The position numbers and the translations under genes were made by a program. Shown here piece after piece: positions 8,352-14,890 of a stretch of 16,860 nt of DNA. Every line of letters begins with the position of its first letter. The stretch's first letter is position 1. Origin of the DNA: Rhodobacteraceae bacterium UBA7436 (GTDB lineage Bacteria > Pseudomonadota > Alphaproteobacteria > Rhodobacterales > Rhodobacteraceae); NCBI GenBank assembly GCA_002478745.1, contig DLQI01000116.1, positions 3,193 through 20,052 on the forward strand, given 5' to 3'. Under the pieces are notes generated by a model. That model was not told where the DNA came from and did no database searches. It was given only the letters and a program-made list of their open reading frames with translations.

Positions 8352-8705
8352 ATGACAACATTTGTTCCAAAAGAAGTTCAGGCAGGTCTCGATCGTGCCC
8401 GATTGGCGCGGATGAAAAAGGCGTCGCGTTTGCGCATCTCTGTTGATGACAAGACCTATAAGGTGCTGCGTATGTGGAAGACTGGTTTTTCTATCGATGC
8501 GGAAACAGCCCCACAATTGCGTGGATTGGTCGACTTATATGATGGTGCGATCCACTTGTTCCAATGTCTAATCATTGCGAACGAGCGAGATGAGGACGAG
8601 ATGCTGTTTGAGTTCAAACGCCTGACTGCGGTGTCCGAACAGCCGGCTATCGACTTTGTGCGTGATCCCGATGCGCCCATCGCATTGCTGGGCCGCGCTA
8701 GCTAA
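8352..8705 (+). CDS. Conserved hypothetical protein, 117 aa
   Basis: I cannot assign a function. The open frame begins at 8241, but the start at ATG 8352 is preferred: GGGGAAG at 8341-8347 is a good RBS, and the residues before it look like untranslated leader. The protein is soluble, with no signal peptide or membrane segment. A basic N-terminal part (Arg/Lys rich, 16-28) leads into alternating strands: SRLRISV, YKVLRMWKTGFSI, LRGLVDLYDG and HLFQCLIIA, then an acidic loop (78-84) and MLFEFKRLT. This resembles a small beta-barrel such as PilZ, but the canonical RxxxR and [D/N]xSxxG motifs are not both present, so that is only a guess. I recall similar proteins in Rhodobacteraceae. It diverges from the glutathione transferase gene; the 197-base gap between them (8155-8351) holds no element I can defend. 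Confidence 0.8.
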   Translation: MTTFVPKEVQAGLDRARLARMKKASRLRISVDDKTYKVLRMWKTGFSIDAETAPQLRGLVDLYDGAIHLFQCLIIANERDEDEMLFEFKRLTAVSEQPAIDFVRDPDAPIALLGRAS

Positions 8706-8745
8706 GCCAGGGCACAATTGGTTCGAAATATTGAGTTAAGTTAAA

Positions 8746-8763
8746 GCGCGGTTGAAACCGCGC
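8746..8763. terminator. Short bidirectional terminator between convergent genes
   Basis: A 7-bp all-matching GC-rich stem (8746-8752 with 8757-8763) has a TGAA loop. It is flanked by TTAAA on the left and CCTTTGTTCGTTTT on the right. It sits 40 bases after the stop of the 117-residue gene and 11 bases after the stop of the convergent C-S lyase gene. Confidence 0.75.
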
Positions 8764-8774
8764 CTTTGTTCGTT

Positions 8775-9944
8775 TTACTGAAGGTCGCCAAAGGCTTTCG
8801 CCAAACGATCAACTGCCTCTTGGACGCGTGAACGTGGTGTCGCGATGTTGAAGCGCAGGAACGTATCACCACCTGTTCCAAAGGTTGGTCCGTGGTTCAC
8901 AGCAATCTGCGCGTCTTTTTCAACGCGTTTGGTGAAGTCCTCGCGGCTCATTCCTGTGCCGTCGAAATCCACCCACGACAGATATGTTGCCTCTAAATTC
9001 ATTGAGGCAAGGCCGGGGATGGCATTCACGCCTGCATCAAAGATTTTACGATTTCCATCAAGGTATTCGACCAACCCATCAACCCATGTGGCACCCTCAG
9101 GTGAATAAGCGGCTGTGGCCATGAACAGTCCAAAGGAGTTGGCCGACAAGCCCATCGCAGCCATGCGCCCTGCGAACTTGGCGCGCAAATCAGGGTCTTC
9201 AATAATAACGTTGCCAGAGTGTGAGCCTGCGATGTTGAAGGTCTTTGTTGTGGCCGTCATCATCACCAAACGATCAGTGATATCGTCAATGTGGGGCATT
9301 GGAATATGTGTGCTGCCCGGCATGACCAGATCGTGGTGAATTTCATCAGATACAAGGATGAGGTCGTGGCGTTTTGCGAAATCTGCGACATTTTGCAACT
9401 CTGCCTTGGACCAAACGCGTCCACCTGGATTGTGCGGTGAGCATAGGATCACCATCTTTTCTGAACCCGTCATTTGCGCATCATACGCGTCAAAATCCAT
9501 TTCAAAGCGGCCATTGTTATTGGCCAACTCGCATTCAACAACCTTACGACCTGCGGCGTTAATAACCTTCGCAAATGCGTGGTAGACTGGCGTGAACAAG
9601 ACCACGCCATCGCCTGAAGATGTAAACGCATCGACACACATTGCCGTTCCGTTGACCAAGCCGTGCGTCGTAAAGATCCATGACGGATCAACTTTCCAGT
9701 TGTGGCGCGTTTCCATCCACCAGTTGATGGCTTCCTTGTATTTGGAATCGTCCCCAAAATAGCCCATCACCCCGTGATCAACTTGTCCTTGAACTGCATC
9801 CAAAACGCATTGGGGCGGACGGAAGTCCATATCAGCGACCCACATAGCAAGACCGGTGTCCGTTGGGACTCCATAGATTTCTTCCATCATGTCCCATTTT
9901 ACACAATGGCTGCCGCGGCGGTCGATGATATCGTCAAAGCTCAT
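8775..9944 (-). CDS. MalY/PatB-type PLP-dependent aminotransferase / cystathionine beta-lyase
   Basis: This is a fold-type I PLP enzyme of the MalY/PatB subgroup. Members usually cleave C-S bonds (cystathionine or cysteine conjugates) to pyruvate, ammonia and a thiol. The ATG at 9944, with GGAG eight bases before it, gives 389 residues, the usual length. The frame is open to 10028 but the extra 28 residues lack family features. Landmarks are MWVADMDF (34-41), VMGYFG (59-64), CSPHNPGGRVW (168-178), VSDEIHHDL (198-206), the PLP lysine Lys234 in TTKTFNIAG, and FLRFNIA with the carboxylate-binding Arg near the C-terminus. It stands alone, convergent with the 117-residue gene and divergent from the deformylase operon; 9945-10047 should hold both promoters, though I cannot pick them out. 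Substrate unknown. Confidence 0.9.
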   Translation of the reverse strand: MSFDDIIDRRGSHCVKWDMMEEIYGVPTDTGLAMWVADMDFRPPQCVLDAVQGQVDHGVMGYFGDDSKYKEAINWWMETRHNWKVDPSWIFTTHGLVNGTAMCVDAFTSSGDGVVLFTPVYHAFAKVINAAGRKVVECELANNNGRFEMDFDAYDAQMTGSEKMVILCSPHNPGGRVWSKAELQNVADFAKRHDLILVSDEIHHDLVMPGSTHIPMPHIDDITDRLVMMTATTKTFNIAGSHSGNVIIEDPDLRAKFAGRMAAMGLSANSFGLFMATAAYSPEGATWVDGLVEYLDGNRKIFDAGVNAIPGLASMNLEATYLSWVDFDGTGMSREDFTKRVEKDAQIAVNHGPTFGTGGDTFLRFNIATPRSRVQEAVDRLAKAFGDLQ

Positions 9945-10047
9945 GGGGGTGTCTCCACTATTTTGCTGGTTTTTTGCCAAGCTAACGGGATATGGCAGGG
10001 TTGCAAGAGGCGTTGCGCGGGACGGCACATTGTCCTACATCACTGCC

Positions 10048-10566
10048 ATGATACGTCCTATTTTATTGCACCCCGACCCCCGCCTGAAAAAAGTCTGCGC
10101 TGATGTGCCAGATTTGACAGATGAATTGCGCACGCTTGCCGATGATATGTTGAAAACCATGTATGATGCCCCTGGCGTTGGATTGGCTGCGCCGCAGATC
10201 GGTATTTTACATCGTTTGATTGTTTTGGACTGCGTCAAAGAAGAGGGTGAAACGGCCCGTCCGTTGATCATGTTCAATCCGGAAATTATCGCATCCTCGG
10301 ATGAAAAGAACGTCTATGAAGAGGGGTGTTTGTCTATCCCCGATTTGTTTGCGGATGTGACCCGACCTAAAACAGTGCAAGTTCGCTGGATGGATCGTGA
10401 TGGGAACGAACAAAACGAAGAGATGGATGGCTTATGGTCCACCTGTGTTCAGCATGAAATCGATCACCTCGAGGGCAAGTTGTTTATCGACCACATCAAA
10501 CCCCTTCGCCGCCAGATGATCACTCGTAAAATGGTGAAGCTAAAGCGCGAATTGGCGCGGGGTTGA
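10048..10566 (+). CDS. def: Peptide deformylase (first of three)
   Basis: This metalloenzyme removes the N-formyl group from the first methionine of nascent proteins at the ribosome. The 172 residues are standard length. All three active-site motifs are intact: GVGLAAPQ (43-50), EGCLS (92-96) and HEIDH (136-140), giving Cys94, His136 and His140 as metal ligands and Glu137 as the catalytic base. Start ATG 10048 gives MIRPILLHPDPRL, the normal N-terminus; the longer open frame from 9889 is out-of-gene sequence. No clear Shine-Dalgarno precedes it. The basic tail (MVKLKRELARG) could contact ribosomal RNA, as proposed for the E. coli C-terminal helix. It heads an operon with two further homologues and fmt, and is the most likely housekeeping copy. 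Confidence 0.96.
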   Translation: MIRPILLHPDPRLKKVCADVPDLTDELRTLADDMLKTMYDAPGVGLAAPQIGILHRLIVLDCVKEEGETARPLIMFNPEIIASSDEKNVYEEGCLSIPDLFADVTRPKTVQVRWMDRDGNEQNEEMDGLWSTCVQHEIDHLEGKLFIDHIKPLRRQMITRKMVKLKRELARG

Positions 10567-10572
10567 TCGGGG

Positions 10573-11073
10573 ATGAGTGTCCTAGATATCGTCCTTTGGC
10601 CAGATGCGCGGTTGACTGAGACCTGTGTTCAGGTTGAGGAAATCACCCAGGAAATTCGCACCTTGGCCCAAGATATGTTGGACACGATGTATGCTGCTCA
10701 GGGTCGAGGTTTAGCCGCGTCTCAGGTTGGTTCGCTAAACCGTCTATTTGTGATGGATATTGGTTGGAAAGAAGGCAAGTCGGACCCGTTGGTTTGCATC
10801 AATCCAATGTTGCAAGAAATTGGCGAAGAACGCGCTGTGTTGGAAGAGGGCTGTCTTTCAATTCCGGGCGTATTGGCCGAGGTGAACCGCCCGTCGCAGG
10901 TTCAGATGGTTTGGTCTTCCCTCGAGGGTGGTCGTTATGTTCAATCCTTTGATGGGTTCGGTGCGGCCTGTGTGCAGCATGAAATCGATCATCTTGATGG
11001 GATTGTGACATTTGATCATTTGGACGCTGAAACGCGTGCGGCTCTGATTGCGCAGTACGAGGCGGCGAAATGA
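10573..11073 (+). CDS. Peptide deformylase (second of three)
   Basis: The 166-residue paralogue starts six bases after the first def gene. Metal ligands and catalytic residues are all kept: Gln51, EGCLS with Cys94, and HEIDH with His136, Glu137 and His140. Motif I is changed to GRGLAASQ (44-51), with Arg and Ser where the first copy has Val and Pro. The variable middle (INPMLQEIGEE) and a short C-terminus without the basic tail also differ. It is therefore probably an active deformylase with altered substrate pocket or ribosome interaction, but activity cannot be proven from sequence. Its stop codon overlaps the start of the third homologue (ATGA), so translation of the two is probably coupled. 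Confidence 0.93.
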   Translation: MSVLDIVLWPDARLTETCVQVEEITQEIRTLAQDMLDTMYAAQGRGLAASQVGSLNRLFVMDIGWKEGKSDPLVCINPMLQEIGEERAVLEEGCLSIPGVLAEVNRPSQVQMVWSSLEGGRYVQSFDGFGAACVQHEIDHLDGIVTFDHLDAETRAALIAQYEAAK

Positions 11074-11561
11074 CGGTTCGCCCGTTTCTCAGTTGGCCAG
11101 ACAAGCGGTTGCGCACAGCCGTGGCAGAAGTTGCCGAAATTACGGATGAGATTCGTTTGATCTGGGCGGATATGGTTGAGACGATGGATGCAATGCCCGG
11201 TGTTGGATTGGCCGCGCCGCAAATCGGCGTCATGATGCAGCTGGCCGTAGTCGATGCGTCGCCGGATCGTAAACGACTGATACTTTTGGCGAACCCAACT
11301 ATCCTGTCAACGTCAGAAGAAATGAACACTCACGATGAAGCCAGCCCAAATTTACCGGGCGTTTCTGCGATTATTAAGCGACCTAAGAATGTAAGCGTTC
11401 GGTATCTGAATGAAGATGGCGTAATAACGCGTGGTGATTTTACAGGGCTTGAAGCGACGAGCGTTCAGCACCAAATTGATCATCTGCAGGGCAAAATGTA
11501 TTTTGACAATCTTGGCCGTGTGAAACGAGATATGCTGCTGCGTAAAGCACGTAAAACATAA
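11070..11561 (+). CDS. Peptide deformylase-like protein lacking key catalytic residues
   Basis: The 163 residues align along their whole length with the two genes before it. N-terminal WPDKRL, motif I GVGLAAPQ (44-51) and both histidines of motif III (His134, His138) are kept. Two essential positions are not: EGCLS is replaced by EASPN (90-94), putting Ser92 in place of the metal-ligand cysteine, and HEIDH is HQIDH, replacing the catalytic glutamate with Gln135. By family knowledge it should not work as a normal Fe/Zn deformylase. The frame is clean and translationally coupled to the gene before it, and the rest of the fold is conserved, so a retained pseudoenzyme is more likely than decay. 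The C-terminus is basic (MLLRKARKT). Possible roles, all inference: binding formyl-Met chains or the ribosome, or partnering an active deformylase. Confidence 0.93.
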   Translation: MTVRPFLSWPDKRLRTAVAEVAEITDEIRLIWADMVETMDAMPGVGLAAPQIGVMMQLAVVDASPDRKRLILLANPTILSTSEEMNTHDEASPNLPGVSAIIKRPKNVSVRYLNEDGVITRGDFTGLEATSVQHQIDHLQGKMYFDNLGRVKRDMLLRKARKT

Positions 11562-11602
11562 GTTTTTTGGGTGTGCCAACGGCATGCCACTGCGAGGGAA
11601 TA

Positions 11603-12508
11603 ATGCGTATAGTCTTTATGGGAACACCAGATTTTTCGGTTCCGGTGCTTGAAGCGCTTGTTGATGCAGGTCACGATATCGTTGCAGTCTATTCCCAGCC
11701 ACCGCGCCCTGCAGGCCGTGGCAAGAAAGATCGCCCAAGCCCAGTTCAATCTAAGGCCGAGGCGCTTGGTTTGATGGTGCGCTATCCTCAAAGTGTTCGC
11801 ACAAACGAGGCCCTTGCCGATTTTGTAGCGCTGGAAGCAGATGTCGCGGTTGTCGTGGCATATGGTTTGATCCTGCCCCAATCCATTTTGGATGCGCCCA
11901 AAAACGGGTGTCTGAATATTCACGCAAGCCTTTTGCCGCGTTGGCGTGGGGCGGCACCAATTCACCGCGCCAATATGGCTGGTGATGCTGAAACGGGCGT
12001 CTGCATTATGCAGATGGAGGCAGGATTGGACACAGGTCCAGTTCTAAGCCGTCATGCTATTTCGATCGGTGAAACGGAAACGACCTTGCAGTTACATGAC
12101 CGCCTTAGCGTGCTGGGTGCGGATGCGATTGTAGAGACGTTGGCAAATTTGGATCAACTTGCGCCTCAGGAACAACCCGAAGAGGGCGTCACCTACGCGG
12201 CCAAAATAGACAAAGCAGAAGCTGCGATAGATTGGACCAAATCAGCCGTTGAAGTTGATCGGTTGATCCGCGGTCTATCCCCGTTCCCCGGCGCATGGTT
12301 TGAGATGGATGGAACACGTATTAAGGTTCTTGGCTCTACTTTGGTTGATCAGAATGGGAATGCTGGTGCAGTCTTGGATGACGCTTTGACAATTGCGTGT
12401 GGCAGCGGCGCGATTAGACTGACACACTTGCAGCGAGCAGGTAAAAGTGCGCAAGATGCTGGGCAGTTCCAGAACGGCTGGCCAATTGCGGCCGGCACGC
12501 AACTATAG
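11603..12508 (+). CDS. fmt: Methionyl-tRNA formyltransferase
   Basis: Fmt uses 10-formyl-tetrahydrofolate to formylate Met-tRNA(fMet) for translation initiation. The 301 residues begin at ATG 11603 with GAGGG upstream; a frame open from 11567 adds only 12 unlikely residues. The N-terminal Rossmann domain starts MRIVFMGTPDFSVPVL. It carries Asn106, His108 and the HASLLPRWRGAAPIHRA folate/catalytic block, with Asp143 in GLDTGP, matching E. coli Asn106, His108 and Asp144. A C-terminal OB-like tRNA-binding domain covers about 205-301. It lies 41 bases after the deformylase-like gene; the gap has no convincing terminator, so the four genes are probably one operon that adds and removes the formyl group. 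Confidence 0.97.
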   Translation: MRIVFMGTPDFSVPVLEALVDAGHDIVAVYSQPPRPAGRGKKDRPSPVQSKAEALGLMVRYPQSVRTNEALADFVALEADVAVVVAYGLILPQSILDAPKNGCLNIHASLLPRWRGAAPIHRANMAGDAETGVCIMQMEAGLDTGPVLSRHAISIGETETTLQLHDRLSVLGADAIVETLANLDQLAPQEQPEEGVTYAAKIDKAEAAIDWTKSAVEVDRLIRGLSPFPGAWFEMDGTRIKVLGSTLVDQNGNAGAVLDDALTIACGSGAIRLTHLQRAGKSAQDAGQFQNGWPIAAGTQL

Positions 12509-12521
12509 CGGAGAAGATACC

Positions 12522-12758
12522 ATGTTTCCTACAATGATAGGCACAGTCGTGATTGCAGGGATCGTTGGATATCTTGCTGAGAAAAGCAATTTCACCCACA
12601 ATGGAATTCTTCAATCCATTATCATTTGCGTGGGTGGTGCTTTTCTATTTTACTTTGTGCGATTGATGTTTGGGATTGGTTTTGGCAGCGCAGGTTTTAA
12701 CGCTATTTTGTCTTCAATCGGTGCGCTGGTGATTATCCCAACGCATTGGCGCAAGTAA
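12522..12758 (+). CDS. Small membrane protein, GlsB/YeaQ/YmgE-like
   Basis: This 78-residue, very hydrophobic protein starts at ATG 12522 with GGAG at 12510-12513, 13 bases after the fmt stop. Three membrane segments are likely (about 4-20, 28-48 and 56-73), ending in a short basic tail. The pattern IGTVVIAGIVGYLAEK, a central hydrophobic GGAF segment, then GF-SAG--AILSSIGALVII is like the transglycosylase-associated (YeaQ/YmgE/GlsB) family, though weaker than a textbook member. Function in that family is poorly known; it is often linked to stress. It is probably co-transcribed with fmt. It ends six bases from the convergent rnhA stop, with no terminator in between. Confidence 0.82.
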   Translation: MFPTMIGTVVIAGIVGYLAEKSNFTHNGILQSIIICVGGAFLFYFVRLMFGIGFGSAGFNAILSSIGALVIIPTHWRK

Positions 12759-12764
12759 GACTGC

Positions 12765-13223
12765 TTATTTCTTTGGTTTGAACGGGGCCATGCCAGCATT
12801 TGCCAGCTGATCAGCGCGTTCATTTTCTGGATGACCAGCGTGGCCTTTAACCCATTTCCACGTGACATCGTGTTGTGAGTTCACTGCATCCAAACGTTGC
12901 CAAAGTTCAGCATTCGCCACAGGCTTCTTGGCTGCGTTTTTCCAGCCGTTTTTCTTCCAACCGAAAATCCAGCTGGTTATGCCATTTTTGACATAGTTGC
13001 TGTCGGTCACGATTGTGATCTCAGTACGGCGTGTCAAAGATTCCAGCGCGTTGATAGCTGCCAAAAGCTCCATGCGGTTGTTGGTTGTTGCGGGTTCGCC
13101 GCCCTTCAACTCACGTTCTTTGACAACTGTTGCGCCATCTTTTGCCTGCAACAATGCACCCCAGCCACCTGGACCCGGATTGCCGCTACATGCGCCGTCT
13201 GTGTATGCGATTAAATTAGCCAT
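12765..13223 (-). CDS. rnhA: Ribonuclease HI
   Basis: RNase HI cleaves RNA in RNA-DNA hybrids and helps clear primers and R-loops. The 152 residues contain the DEDD metal-binding set: Asp9 in YTDGACSGNPGPGG, Glu52 in NNRMEL, Asp74 in VTDSNYV and Asp138 in NERAD, with the active-site loop KGHAGHPEN (His128). A basic handle region (WKKNGWKNAAKK, 89-100) for hybrid binding is present, as in E. coli RNase HI. The ATG at 13223 overlaps the end of the methyltransferase gene by eight bases, so it is the last gene of the ispH operon. An upstream in-frame ATG at 13268 would add 15 unlikely residues. Confidence 0.96.
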   Translation of the reverse strand: MANLIAYTDGACSGNPGPGGWGALLQAKDGATVVKERELKGGEPATTNNRMELLAAINALESLTRRTEITIVTDSNYVKNGITSWIFGWKKNGWKNAAKKPVANAELWQRLDAVNSQHDVTWKWVKGHAGHPENERADQLANAGMAPFKPKK

Positions 13224-13809
13224 ATGCCCGCACGCATATCCAAGGTGCCATGGTGCCGTCCAGCCCAATTGCGCTGCCTTTTGAATGTTGTGAAACGGTG
13301 AGGCCTACGGCGCTCAACAGGCCGGTCAATTCTTCTAAGCTATAGTAGCTATAATGGCGCCCGATTCCGTCGCGTTTTTCACCTGAGCCCTCTTTCAGCC
13401 CGATGTGGAATTGGCCACCTGGTTTCAGTGCTTTGGCAAGGGCGGAAAGATGTCGCGGCATATCTGCCTTGGTCGCGTGCAGCAGGCTAAAGTTTGCCCA
13501 GATGCCATCATAGATATTTTCACCATCGATATCATCAAACGTTTCACACCGCGCATCAACACCGGCGTGTTTGGACGCGAGTGCAATCATTTCAGGAACG
13601 GCGTCTGTGGCGGTGACCTGAAAGCCTGCTTTGGCGACTATGCCGGCTGAGGTACCGGGGCCGCATCCCAAGTCAAGAACATGACCTGTTGCGGGCAAGT
13701 CCGAAATGAAACTTGAGAGGATCGCATCGTTGATTTTGTCGCCGTCAGTGATGGCTGCATATTTTTCAGCCTGAGCAGCATAGACCCCCATGGTTTCTTT
13801 ATCGCTCAT
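13216..13809 (-). CDS. Class I SAM-dependent methyltransferase
   Basis: The 197-residue protein has a Rossmann-type methyltransferase domain. Motif I VLDLGCGPGTSAG (44-56) binds S-adenosylmethionine, Asp69 in TATDAVPEM should hold the ribose, and IYDGIWANFSLLHA (99-112) is motif IV. A KPGGQFHIGLKEGSGEK segment and a GRHYSYYSLEEL segment follow. This resembles small-molecule methyltransferases of the UbiE/Tam type, but the substrate is not recognisable. The start at ATG 13809 lies four bases after the ispH stop; an open frame extends to 13863 but overlaps ispH and adds no conserved sequence. An alternative start is Met7. Its end overlaps the rnhA start by eight bases, so it is the middle gene of an ispH-methyltransferase-rnhA operon. 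Confidence 0.9.
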   Translation of the reverse strand: MSDKETMGVYAAQAEKYAAITDGDKINDAILSSFISDLPATGHVLDLGCGPGTSAGIVAKAGFQVTATDAVPEMIALASKHAGVDARCETFDDIDGENIYDGIWANFSLLHATKADMPRHLSALAKALKPGGQFHIGLKEGSGEKRDGIGRHYSYYSLEELTGLLSAVGLTVSQHSKGSAIGLDGTMAPWICVRAYG

Positions 13810-13813
13810 TGCA

Positions 13814-14764
13814 TCATCCGACTTCACGCAAGACGCGCGGAACTTTGAACTCGACGTTTTCAACGGCTGTTTCGACCAGCTCTTCGGTCACATCATAACG
13901 CGATTTGAAAGCGTCGATGACTTCATTGATAAGAACTTCGGGGGCGGAGGCACCCGCTGTGATCCCGATTGATTTGATGCCCTCAAGGCTGCGCCAATCG
14001 ATATCGGCTGCGCGTTGAACGAGTTGTGCATAGTTGCATCCAGCGCGTGCACCAACTTCAACAAGACGTTTTGAGTTTGAAGAATTCGGTGCACCAACAA
14101 CAAGAATGGCGTCACACTTTGGCGCTATCGCTTTTACGGCTTCTTGGCGGTTGGTCGTTGCGTAGCAAATGTCTTCTTTGTGTGGCCCAACGATTTTGGG
14201 AAACCGGTCTTTGAGAGCCGCAACTATGTCTGTCGTGTCATCAACGCTAAGCGTTGTTTGTGTCACGTAGGCAAGTTGTTCGGGGTCGCGAACAGTGACG
14301 CTAGCGACATCGTCTGGTGTCTCGACCAACAGAACTTCGCCTTCAGGCAGTTGGCCCATTGTGCCTACGGTTTCTGGATGCCCTTCGTGACCGATCATGA
14401 TCATTTGTAGACCTTGATCGGAATGGCGCTGTGCTTCGATGTGTACTTTGCTGACTAGCGGACAGGTTGCATCGACAAACACCATTTGGCGTGCTTTTGC
14501 TGCATTGGGCACAGATTTTGGAACCCCGTGTGCTGAGAAGATGACGGGACGGTCATCTGGGCATTCGTCTAGTTCTTCTACAAAGATCGCCCCTTTGTCA
14601 CGAAGACCGTCCACCACGAATTTATTGTGAACAATTTCGTGGCGCACATAAACGGGAGCTCCCCATTTATCGATGGCCATTTCAACGATTTTGATCGCGC
14701 GATCCACACCAGCGCAGAAGCCACGCGGAGCGGCCAAGTATAGCGTTAAGGGGGTGTTTGGCAT
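13814..14764 (-). CDS. ispH: 4-hydroxy-3-methylbut-2-enyl diphosphate reductase
   Basis: IspH (LytB) is the iron-sulfur enzyme of the last step of the MEP pathway. It turns HMBPP into isopentenyl and dimethylallyl diphosphates. The 316 residues carry the three cluster cysteines Cys17 (RGFCAGV), Cys101 (DATCPLV) and Cys200 (DICYATTNRQ). Also present are His46 (EIVHNK), His79 (SAHG), His129 and Glu131 in GHEGHPE, TQTTLS (169-174), and SSNSKRL (228-234) for diphosphate binding. ATG 14764 is chosen because GGAG lies six bases before it; upstream TTG (14779) and ATG (14776) starts would overlap that RBS. It leads the operon with the methyltransferase and rnhA. Confidence 0.97.
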   Translation of the reverse strand: MPNTPLTLYLAAPRGFCAGVDRAIKIVEMAIDKWGAPVYVRHEIVHNKFVVDGLRDKGAIFVEELDECPDDRPVIFSAHGVPKSVPNAAKARQMVFVDATCPLVSKVHIEAQRHSDQGLQMIMIGHEGHPETVGTMGQLPEGEVLLVETPDDVASVTVRDPEQLAYVTQTTLSVDDTTDIVAALKDRFPKIVGPHKEDICYATTNRQEAVKAIAPKCDAILVVGAPNSSNSKRLVEVGARAGCNYAQLVQRAADIDWRSLEGIKSIGITAGASAPEVLINEVIDAFKSRYDVTEELVETAVENVEFKVPRVLREVG

Positions 14765-14862
14765 GGGGTTCTCCATCAACTGTTATGACAGAGTTAATAT
14801 CGCGAGTGCCCAAGGTCCACCCCGCTAAATGGCGCAGCAGTAGATTGTGATAAGGTGAGGTG

Positions 14863-14887
14863 TGATCGCCAGTTAAACTGGCGATCA
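14863..14887 (-). terminator. 3' hairpin after the NYN gene (no U-tract)
   Basis: A perfect 11-bp inverted repeat (14863-14873 with 14877-14887) has a three-base loop and begins three bases after the stop of the minus-strand NYN gene. No T-run follows on either strand, so it is not a classic Rho-independent terminator. It could still stop or stabilise the NYN transcript before ispH. Confidence 0.5.
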
Positions 14888-14890
14888 GCG

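Noticed and set aside
9945..10028. 28-residue upstream extension of the C-S lyase
   Set aside because: The family N-terminus and a GGAG RBS fit ATG 9944; the extension lies in the divergent promoter region.
9889..10047. Extension of the first deformylase upstream of 10048
   Set aside because: It overlaps the opposite-strand lyase start and gives a protein end unlike any deformylase.
11562..11602. GGCATGCC palindrome and T-run between the deformylase-like gene and fmt
   Set aside because: The T-run precedes the palindrome, and the stem is too short for a terminator; an operon read-through is more likely.
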